DNA of 64,000 nucleotides from Owenia fusiformis (lineage: Eukaryota > Annelida > Polychaeta > Sabellida > Oweniidae): the NCBI GenBank assembly GCA_903813345.2, contig CAIIXF020000002.1, forward strand, positions 31,366,926 to 31,430,925. Direction: 5' to 3'. Made by a program: the position numbers and the translations under genes. The notes beneath the pieces were generated by a model. That model made no database searches. It had not been told where the DNA came from and was given only the letters and a program-made list of their open reading frames with translations. How positions within the stretch are numbered: the stretch's first letter is position 1; each line of letters opens with the position of its first letter. This document shows, piece by piece, positions 36,801-48,800 of the stretch.

Positions 36801-39800
36801 TTCATGTGCCTCTTTGGCTTGTTCAATTAGTTGGGAAACTTTAGAAGCTTGTTGATTATAATTGAATTTGTTAACTTGATTAGGAGCTTTTGAAAATTTC
36901 TTATATAAAACTTTCTTTTTTGATATTTCACGTTTAAGATTATCATTGAACCATGGCTGGTCATTTGACCTTACAGTGATGATTTTATTTGGAATTTTGG
37001 ATTTGTATATGTCCGAGAGTTTTTCAATAAAGTTAGAGGTAGCTAAGTCCAAGTCTATGTTTCTATCGATAATATCTGTCCATTCGGTATTTCTAATTGC
37101 ATCATTCAAAGTTTCAAGATTAGCTTCATGGTATTTCCAAATGGTTTTTTTAATAGGCTTGGACTTAGTCACACCAACTTTAATTTGAGCTACAATTGTG
37201 CTGTGGTCGGTTTTTTCAATGGGATCAGTGACATCCCAGTTGTCAAAAATATCTGGAGAATCGGTCAAAATATGATCAATGCAGGATTTGGAGTGATCAG
37301 TTATTCTAGTTGGTTCACTAACAAGTTGTACAAAGTCTTGGTTATCTATGGTTTCTAAGAGTTTAGTTCCTGCTAAGTTTATGTCATCATTATCATACCA
37401 GATTGAATGTTTTGCATTCAGGTCACCCATCAGTATGACATGGTCAAAGGCCGGCTGAGATGTTACTATTTGATCAAGCTGAGTTTCCAATAACGAAAAA
37501 TAATTTCTTGTTTCTGTTGCATTCTGACTGGGTGACCTGTAGCAAGTGCCAAATAAAATTCCAGGCCAGATGGCCAGAATAAATCAAATACCGATAATCA
37601 TATAGAATCCATATCTTAGAATCTAGATCGTTGTCGCAATTTTCATATCATTAACAAGATACGTGAGAAAAACATCTATTTCATCTGATGATCTCAGCAC
37701 AGTCAATTATAAATGTAAAGTAAATTAGAAAAACAAGAAAATAGTGGAAATAGAACCATGTGCACCTGGTCCACGTTTACAAATTCAGGGAAATCGACAC
37801 ATTTCTTCAATATATTTTGATAAAGAAAATGATACAAACATTGATGTGGCGTTGAAGTAAAGTGGATCTGGTTTTGTTAAGAAGAAAATTTAAAGTGAAA
37901 ATATATGATTTGCAAACTATATACTGGCAATATTTCTACATTATTTTTTTACCTATTGGAATGGAAACTACAGAGATAAAAGCTTTAACAAAATTAAGAG
38001 TTGTCCATTGTTCCTTTTTTATTGATTAATTTTGTCACTCTTCACTGATCACGTTTTTAAGATATATTTTGTGATGGAATTATTGAACACTTTTATACAT
38101 TAGTGATACGATCATACGATCTAAATTGAAATATCATCGGATTTGACGCAATGCTGGATTTCAATTAGGATGATCAATTGAAGAAATGTTTGAAAATGAT
38201 TGGGATGCGTACATCATTTCATGTTTTAGAATCCGCAAAGTTAGAGGTCGAGGAAGAAAATGAGTTCACAGATGCTGACACATTCACTTCTTGTATAACA
38301 CTGGCCCCATCGCATACAAAACAAAGCCTAAAGGTTGAGCTTAAACAACCAGCAGACATCGGAAACATCATTGTCAACTTTGGAAAACACGGTGATTATG
38401 AGAATAACACTAGCTATGTTTTTTTAATATTTAAAAACTTGTCAAAAAGCGGTTTCACTCATTTGGGACAACCGATATAAAAGTTCAGAATGAGTTAATA
38501 TTTTAATTGATTTGAACGCGTATTAGTGGATTCAATATTAATGAAATTGGGAAAATAATCGAATAGTACCCTTTGCAGATATTTTTAAGGACTAATCAAA
38601 TTAACACAAGAAGTTGTGACATAAGTTATCGTATTTTACAAATGTCATTTAATTGGATTTTTCTATCCCTTTGTAAGTTTGTTTCTATAACGACATCTTA
38701 ATGTTCTCACCTTGTTAAAGGTAAAGCGAGCAATTTAATCCATGCTGTTGATGACCGTCAGTTAACTGCATCGTCCTCGTGGAGTCATCGAGTCGATGCA
38801 AACTTTTCAAGATTAGATACAATAAGGTAGGCGAGCTATATTACTGTTATTACGTTTAAATGAGGAACATAAAAGCTGAATGCAGATAATGGAACGGAAT
38901 TGGATAGTACCTTTGGTAGTACGTAAAAAGACTAGCACCCCCCCCCCCTCCTCCCCCAATTAAAGTTTGCTTGCTGCCAACCGGTCTTCCTCCGGCACAT
39001 TACGTCCAAAGTTTGTTTCCTAAAATTGCATATTATGTATGGTTGTTATAGTAATTCTCAAAACAAGATTGGGTGGAGTTCGATACGCGAATATATTGTT
39101 GTTATGGTAACGGGAGTCGGGGCTATATGGATACCCAATAAAATGAATGTAATAATTATTATTACGCACCTCATTAAAATACTTAAATCTGATTGGTTAA
39201 GAGCTGCAGAGTCTATTGCCATACGTGGCAGCACGATCTCGTTCTATCCAGTATTGAAGCAACGAGATCTCCAACCATCCCGTATGCCAGAATACCTATC
39301 CTCGAAAAAATACTAGTAATGGTAATCATATGATTCGGATAGGTATTCTGGCATATCCACCTCATGGTCATCCAGTATTTGTTTAATACCGTTTATTGAC
39401 ATTATATTTTTATACCATTTATTAATGGGCATTTTACAATGTTTATTGTCCAAACAGAACCATCGAACATGATGGATGCTGGGCTGCTGCTGTCAACGAT
39501 CAAAACCAATGGATTCAAGTTGATTTCGAGACTGTTGTTCATGTCAGTGGCGTTGTAACGCAGGGACGTTCAGATTATTCACAATGGGTCACTAGCTATA
39601 CTGTTTCGCACAGCTTAGATGCTATCAAATTCATTAACCATACATTAATGGACGGTACAACTAGGGTAAGTGAAAAGACATGTCATATTTTTTTTATAAA
39701 AGAGTAATAGTATATTAAAATTACAATAAAGAACCCTTCATCATTCTTTATTGGGTTTAAAAGCATTCGTGCATGTTCTAACCCATTCCAATAATGTGCT

Positions 39801-42800
39801 CAGCCTCCGCTCTCGCGCTTTATGTGTACAAGTTCATTACATGTACTCATGCTTATGCCTGGGTAACTAATATGCTCCGATCCATCTGCCGGCGCCCGGA
39901 CGATTGAGTATTTTGTTCAAAATTGAATACAACATTGAGCAAAACACTCAATCGGCTGGGCGCCGTAGTGAAAATCGGAGAAAATGTGACCAAGGCATAA
40001 GTCATGCTTTAGATATTCACCAATTGTTTTTATATAAATAAATATGCTTCATGAATTTTCCCTGGTCTTTCATGATCTGGATCAGCTTTCATACCACACC
40101 TTTAATTCGCTTTGAAAACTTTAATTAACATTATTTTTTAGAATATTAGTATTTTTTACATTGTACATTGTACATGTATAAACACTAATGTATTTTATGG
40201 CTCTTGTGGACACCAAGCTTTTTAGACGACCCGATCTGACCAATTTTCGAAATATAATTTTTTTTGCACTTTGAGTTCAAGCGTAAACTGAAACGCTCAT
40301 GAAATAGTAAAACATTAGCTTATTCCCAAAATTTTAATTATTGCTACCGAATATCGGAAGAGTTGCCGTCCCATCTGATACTAAGACTTCAGCATTATTC
40401 TATAGTAAATATAAATACAATCATATTCATTTTATTGTGTTCTTATAAACTCAATAGGTTTTTACTGGAAATACTGACCGTAATACAAAAGTGGCCCATC
40501 AGTTTCTACCGGAATTCAATGCGAGAATTGTAAGAATCCATCCAAGGGAATATAACAAACATATGTCGATGAGATTTGATATTTTTGGTGAGTAAACCAA
40601 TCTTGTTATTTATTTTTTTATTTTATTTTTATTTTCACCAATTGTTTTTATATAAATAAATATGCTTCATGAATTTTCCCTGGTCTTTCATGATCTGGAT
40701 CAGCTTTCATACCACACCTTTAATTCGCTTTGAAAACTTTAATTAACATTATTTTTTAGAATATTAGTATTTTTTAAATAATGTCAGTGAAATTTCTTGT
40801 ATGATAATAGAAGCTCTTATATTATAAAATACTTTTTGAATGGTGTGGTGACAGTTAGTCATATAAATCCGACCGTTGTATGCTGTTCTTCAATATTCCT
40901 TGTTCTTATTTGGATATTTATTTTTTATCATTTTCTTTGCATACACGGTCGTAGATATTATATGGAACAAATTGCGGTAAACGCTTTCCTGGCCTGTCTG
41001 GGTAACCATAGTTACCATACTAACCAAAGTTACACAAATTATCGAGTAATTATTTAGCTCCAACATCAAAGTGTTAAATCTTACCTTAGACATGTAAAAC
41101 GCTTGATAATTATAATCAATTGAATTATATTTTCATTATCGCCCGCCATGTTGCTAAATGTTGTTTCCGGGAGTCTAAATGTAAAACATGTATCGAAACG
41201 GAATCATAATTATTTATTACTCAGAGATCGATTCCAAAGCCGTTCTCTCATACTTATCACTTTTCTCATTTGAAACATTTCTAAATAACTTCCCTTCTAA
41301 ACGACACTGCTTCCCTTTCAACCGAATCTTCGTGTAACAAATACTTATGATTTCGTTTGATATAGTTTTACATCTAGACTCAGATAAACCCGGAAGTGAC
41401 CTTGGTATGGCAAAATGAAAAAATTTTAAAATTCAAGCGGCATGTTTATATTTCTTCAATTACCAAGCGTTTTACGTGCCTAAGGTAAGATTAAATACTT
41501 TATAGTTGAAACAAAGAAATTTATTTATCATTTGTGTGAATTTGGTTGGGTAGACAGGCCAGGAAAGCATTTCCCGCAATATAGATGAGGCAAGTGTGTA
41601 TGACGCTCGTATGCAAGAAAATAAGAAAAAATAAATATCCAAATCAGAAAAAATAACAACAAATAACATCATACGAGGGTCAGATTTATATGACTAGGTG
41701 ACAGTCGAAAATCTAATGATCACTACTATGTCATCTCGACGAATGCCTAGCTCACATAAGCTCCGATTCATCGACCGGCGCCCATACGATATTTTTGGGA
41801 GTGGTGACTTAGACAATGTCTTGAGACATCACCTGTATTAAGCACGCACATGTCATGCAATCTGTGTTTATGGTGAGAGGTCTCGGTCGGGGGGCCTGGC
41901 AGACAAGGTCTAGTAGCTAAGCTTCCCCTAACCAACGTCAGTACTCATGTGACGGGTAGTGTATATTCGGTAGATCCTAGGGTAATGACATTGGTGTGTT
42001 ATTCCCTATCTTCATTCACGTAGAGAGAGGGTATTTTGTTCAGAATTGCATTCATTTTTGAACAACATACTCAATCATACGGGCGCCGGCCGCTGAATCG
42101 GTGCTTACGTGAACTAGGCATTACTCATATTTCAGGCCACAAATTCAAACTAGACATGGAACTCATTGAAGCTATGAATGTGCCAGATGACCAAATCAGT
42201 GCATCATCTACTCACAGTCCTAGTGCAACTCTTGGAACCAGAGCTAGACTTTACTATACTGGCTCTGTTGGGTACGTGCGTGTCATATTTATCCGAGTCT
42301 TTGAAGCAAATCGCTGACTCTATACAAAATGCTTATTTCTCAAAAATTGGCAAGATAAAAAATCTGAGACAATAATCATTTGAAACTGAGGAATATTTTT
42401 ATGATATGTAGAAATGAAAAATTGTTGACAGTGCATAAATGGTTTATATGAATGATTTGTTGGGAATGATATAGCGGATGTAGGTCATGGTGCGCAGGCG
42501 CAAGGGATGAAGACCAATACATTGAGGTAGATCTTGGCAGAGCTGTATTTGTTAGTGGTGTTGGGACTCAAGGACGAAATGCTTATCCCCAATGGGTCAC
42601 ATCGTATAAGTTGATGTATAAATCAACTGACGAGGAACCTTTTGCAGTATACACTGAGAATAACATCGACAAGGTACACGTGTGTTTATACGCCTGAACG
42701 TAAAATTAAAGAAAGTTTCCAAAAAATAATCAACAGACTTCAAAACATATTATGTTTTATTGCGACTTTGAATAGTTTCTTATAATATTGCAAACGTTAT

Positions 42801-45800
42801 GAATTGCAACAATGTTATACCAAAATCCATAGAATGTCGAACTTCATTCCTTGATTATGCATATGGCTTATATGGTCAAAATGCATATTGCACAGATAAA
42901 TGCATAAAGCTTAAGTCACATTTGATCTACAGCGACAGAACGGCGGTCGTCGATTCCCAAAATCGAGAGAAAATAAAAGAAAAAACCCTTTTGTAAAATC
43001 TACTGAGGTTTAAATGATGCATAAATAAACTCAGGGGCGGATCTAGGAACCAACAAGGGGGGGGGGGGCAAATTTCAGGTCAGAGAAAAAAACGTCCGCG
43101 CTTGCGTGGAAAAAAATTTTGGGCCCCTAAAATCCAAAAGTGGGCCCAAATTTTGAAATTTTGAGGCCCATTTTCTTCAAAATTTGGCCTGAAATTAAAA
43201 AATAAGGCCTTAAAAGGCCTAGTAATGACCAAAAAGGCCAACTTAAATGTCCATCTTAATAGCAGCGTCACACATACACGCTGACCTACAATATGTCTAT
43301 TTAAATCTCAAATACAATATCTCCTAAAAGATTCGCGATATGTTATAAATTGGTGAAGTTATAATGGATTCAAAGTGCAAAATGGGTGAGAATGTTCATA
43401 AAGTTATAAAGAAATAATACATTATTGTAAAAAATTTTAGTTTTCCTGAAATAAAGTGTGCACTTAGGAGGTTTTGGATAGACATAAAAAGGAATGACAT
43501 AAGCCAGAAATGTTCTAAAATTGAAACAATTTTTGTTAGTCTGCTCACTGGATCTGATTCATCTATCTTTGAGATATCAATTTCTAATTTTTTCTTCAAC
43601 ATGTATTGTAATGACTTTAGTATGAATGAAATGTCCCTTGGTCTTCTGGCCTTGGATTCAAGATATTGGTTTTTGAATGATGGGGGAAAGGGGGTATTAG
43701 ACATTGTTTCTTTTCACGTTAGATCATGGTTTTGGGCTATATGGGGTTTGTTTTTCTTGACGGGTATGCACTAAGAGTTTGCTTTTTCTTGCTAAGTTCC
43801 ATTACAACGTTTGGTTCTTTCTCTTTGGCACAAGTGCTTATATATTTAAGCAGCAACTAACAGTGACTAGCGCTCTGTTCGCTATTTCAACGAGCGAGCC
43901 GCTTTATTTTAATCGATCATGTATAAAACGTCATATACACTGCAATCACTGGTTATTACTGTAATAGTGACCACAGTTAGTGAACTAGCGGTTTTAACGT
44001 TATTTAAACTTTAAAATGACGAGTCTCAATCGTGCAGATCACCAATGATTATGAGACCGATAATCGATCGGATTTTAGTAAAGGTGGCACTAGCATTAGC
44101 AAATCCAAATGACCGCTGACGAATTAACCTACAAGTATAATTCATTTTAATAAAAAAAAGTACCTGCTGTTACTTGCATTTGTCCATCCATATTTAAATA
44201 AGTTGACATTCTGAAATGCAATGCATTTTGTATTCTTTTAATTTCAGATATTCAATGGAAATACCGATACAGACACTCTAGTATACCACACTCTGTTACC
44301 AGATGGTGTTATTGCTAGATATGTCCGCTTTAATCCTGTTACATGGCTGAGTCACATCAGTATGAGAATTGGCATTTATGGATTCCCATATGGTATAGCA
44401 TTATTATATAGTCATATTATGATATCCTATGATTTATGACTGATATCATTTTTATCCACGAATGGATATGATATCTGCACGAGCAAGCGTAGCGAAAGAG
44501 AGCTGATATCAATATCCATGATATTCAAAATAGCATACGTGTTCAGTATAGGGATTGACCAATTATGTAAAATATTAATGTAATTTTCATCTTGCACTTT
44601 GTTTATATCATTGTTTATTTTTTGAATTTGATTGACGAACAGAAAACGTGATTCGGATTATATGCATTTGATTCAAGAATTTCATTTAAAAAAATAAATA
44701 TGTCAGTCACATCCTATGGAGATTAAAATAATTCCTAAAATTATCTTATCAGAATGAGAGTGGGCGTTTATATATTTCTATATGGTATAGCCTTATTATA
44801 GTATTAGTAATCAATATTATATGTAACATGGTACAGCCACATCAGTATGAGAGTGGGCATTTATGGATAACCATATAATATGGTATAGCCTTATTTTATA
44901 GTATTAGTAATCGATAATTTATGTTACATGGTACGGTCACATCAGTATGAGAGTGGGCATTAATGAATAACCATATGGTAGATCCTTATTACAGTATTAG
45001 TGATCAATATTATATGCAACTTGGTATGGTCACATCAGTATGAGAGTGGGCATTCATGAAACATTTTTGTATGAATCCATGTTATGTTAATTAACGATTT
45101 CAATATTTTAGCATATGATACACCAGCCTGTCTAAAATACAATATTTACACAAGAGAGTCGATATCTGCGACAGAAAAAACAGAATGCATCAGTGTCCTC
45201 GATTCACCGATAGATGGTAATATGTTCTATATATTCAAATGTGGGTCAAACTCGACGCAGCACAAGGCTGTAGAATTGGAACTCATGCCGGCCATATTAG
45301 GAGAATCTGTCGATGTCTGCAATATTGCCATATATAGAAAGGACTTAGGTTAGGTTTAAAGTATGTTTATTTATTTATGAGAGATATATAACGGATCATT
45401 TTAGAGTTCTTTATTGTTGCATGACCGCATGACCCCATCAGTTGGAATATAGTTAGTAAGTCATTAGAAGAGATCATACCATTTTATACTGATTATACTT
45501 ATCAACTATCAAAGTTATTAATTGAAGATGCAGAAATGTCTTAAATCATAAAATCGAAAAAAGACTTACTCTTATCGTGACCAGATACTAGTAGGCCTAC
45601 AAATTGAAAGGTTTTAAAATAAAGTCATTGCTAAATTAAGTGTATACCCTACCTGGTATATAATATTGTTCGTTAATTCAGGTTGTCCTCCAGAGGCTGG
45701 AAGTATTGAGCATGGGCGTGCAATGACGACATTTGTAAACAGGCAACCAATGGGAACAATCATTGAATATGAGTGTGATACTGGTTTTGAGACCAACAGT

Positions 45801-48800
45801 TCAGTCATCATCTGTCAGAAAAATGGAACATGGAGTGAAGCTAACTGTACACGTGTATCTTGTGATATGGCCCAGCAAGAATTACAAGGAGGGACCCTTG
45901 AGGAGAAATGCATTGGAACCAATGGTTACTACCGGGACAACTGCACGTATTCTTGCAACATAGGATACAGCATGAATGGCTCAAATGTGATACAATGTAT
46001 GAAAGACAGGAATTGGACTGCCATCCCTGAATGTCTCATAAAAAATTGTGGCGATCCTGGATCAATTGACAAAGGAATTGTTGCATTCAATTTAACTGTT
46101 TTCAATTCCAATGCCACGGTTTCTTGTGACGTTGGATATGAGTTATCGTCTGAGAGTAATGCAGAAGGGATGATCAGATGTAATGAATCTGGGCTGTGGG
46201 ATGGGTATCCTATTGGATGTACCATAAAGGATTGCGGAACACCTGAACAAGTTGAAAAGGGAGATTTTTTATACGATTTTACTGTTTTCAATTTCACTGC
46301 CACAGTTAATTGTGACACTGGATATGAGTTATCGTCTGAGAGTAACGCGGAAGGAATGATCAGATGTAATGAATCCGGGTTGTGGGATGGGCATCCTATT
46401 GGATGTACCATAAAGGATTGCGGAACACCTGAACCAGTCGAAAAGGGAGTTTTTTCATACAACTTAACTGTTTTCAATTTTACTGCCACAGTTAATTGTG
46501 ACACTGGATATGAGTTATCGTCTGAGAGTAACGCGGAAGGAATGATCAGATGTAACGAATCCGGGTTGTGGGATGGGCATCCTATTGGATGTACCATAAA
46601 GGATTGCGGAACACCTGAACCAGTCGAAAAGGGAGTTTTTTCATACAACTTAACTGTTTTCAATTTTACTGCCACAGTTAATTGTGACACTGGATATGAG
46701 TTATCGTCTGAGAGTAACGCGGAAGGAATGATCAGATGTAACGAATCCGGGTTGTGGGATGGGCATCCTATTGGATGTACCATAAAGGATTGCGGAACAC
46801 CTGAACCAGTCGAAAAGGGAGTTTTTTCATACAACTTAACTGTTTTCAATTTTACTGCCACAGTTAATTGTGACACTGGATATGAGTTATCGTCTGAGAG
46901 TAACGCAGAAGGAATGATCAGATGTAACGAATCCGGGTTGTGGGATGGGCATCCTATTGGATGTACCATAAAGGATTGTGGAACACCTGAACCAGTCGAA
47001 AAAGGATTTTTTTCATACAACTTAACTGTTTTCAATTTTACTGCCACAGTTAATTGTGACACTGGATACGAATTATCATCAGACAGTAATGCAGAAGGGA
47101 TGATCAGATGTAATGAATCTGGGCTGTGGGATGGGTATCCTATTGGATGTACCAAAAAGGATTGCGGAGATCCACCATTAATTACAAATGGCACTGGTGA
47201 TGGTTCGGGTACTACATATGAAGAAACGTGGCATTACGATTGTCACGCTGGATATGATCTTATTGGAGCAAAAAACATCACGTGTCTTGAAAATGCTACA
47301 TGGACAGATGCACCAAGGTGTGAAATAAAAAATTGTAGCTTCATTCCCATTTGGCAAAATGGACATGTAGTTGCATCTAACGGTCTGACATACGGTAGCA
47401 CAATTGATTTTCAATGTGACCATGGGTACATACATGAAGGTGAAACTCGCATAGTATGTTTGGACACCGGTCTTTGGTCAGAACTAGGTGAATGCCAACG
47501 TGTGTATTGTGTACAACATCCAACAATCAACCATGCTTTTGTTTTGAACATAAATAATTATAATGGCTCTGAAATACTAGATGAATATATAAATCTTGAG
47601 AATTTCAATGCAACTGTTGATACCGCAATAGAATACAGATGTGATATTGGATACAATATGTCTGGTAATTCAACGATGACATGCCTTCAGTCAGGCAACT
47701 GGACATCTCCAGCAGAGTGTAATATTGTCCAATGTGGACCACCTGGTGACATCATCAATGGCACCGTCCAATATAACCAAACCTTTTACAACAGCACTAC
47801 GGTATATGATTGTGATGTGGGTAATATCCTGATAGGTAATTTTACTTCGAGATGTCTTGAAGATTCTACTTGGACAACCCCACCCTTCTGTTTGTTTATA
47901 GACTGTCATGACCCTCCATATGTCTCTAACAGTACAGCAGGGTTAACTGACAACAGAACAACAGTTTATGCCAAAGTAGACTATGAATGTGATATAGGAT
48001 ACGACATGGTAGGAAACAGTACAGCTTCCTGTAGTGTTAGTGGAAATTGGAGTGACATACCTGTTTGTGTTATTGCAGACTGTGGGGAACCTCCAAATGT
48101 CCTTTTCTCAACATGGGACCCAAACACCACAACCACCTACGATAGTGTGGTAACACACACATGCTTAAAAGGGTATGAAATGGGAATAATCGAACCAAAC
48201 ACTTCGAGAAATGCCTGTTCTGAAAATGGCTGTAATGATGATGATTTTACATGTTCTAAAAACATAATTTGTGATAAGGAGCTATCTGATAATAGTTCAT
48301 TTGAATGTCCAACAAACAGAAGCTGTGATGAGTTCCTTGATAGAGTTGATACCATTCGCTGCCTACCGACTGGAAATTGGAGCACTACCCCAGTGTGTAA
48401 CCCTAAGGACTGTGGCTTGCTTAATATAAGTAATGGTATCATGACATACTTTGATAACTCAACTACATATGGCTCAAATGTTAGTATATTGTGTGACGAG
48501 GCATATCATCTTAGTGGAGACTCGACATTGCAATGCAGCGCTGATGGGCAATGGTCAAATATAAGTGAATGTGTAGCAATAGATTGTTTCGACGTCCCAT
48601 TTGTCAACTATGGTGAATTTGTCAACCCATCAAATGACACCCTTTATGGAAGTGTGGTGAATTATACATGTGATATTGGGTATTTTATGACTGGCAATAG
48701 CTCCATAACCTGTATGAACAATGGGTCCTGGTCATCCCCTCCAGAATGTACCATCCATAATTGCGGAGGAATGCCTAATATAAGTAATGGTATAGGAAGA

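Noticed and set aside
34827-37490. LINE B as an intact autonomous element
   Set aside because: The 5' end starts within the endonuclease and the C-terminal knuckle is frameshifted, so it is truncated and inactive despite the long open frame.
43396-43704. Minus-strand 102-codon frame with FKNQYLESKARRPRDISFIL
   Set aside because: Looks somewhat protein-like, but I cannot match it to a family or find splice sites; left as an unresolved fragment of an intron repeat.
45929-47194. Open frame of 421 codons on the minus strand across the CCP repeats
   Set aside because: It has the same 186-bp period as the sense CCP repeats and no domain of its own; it is a shadow of the sense coding sequence.
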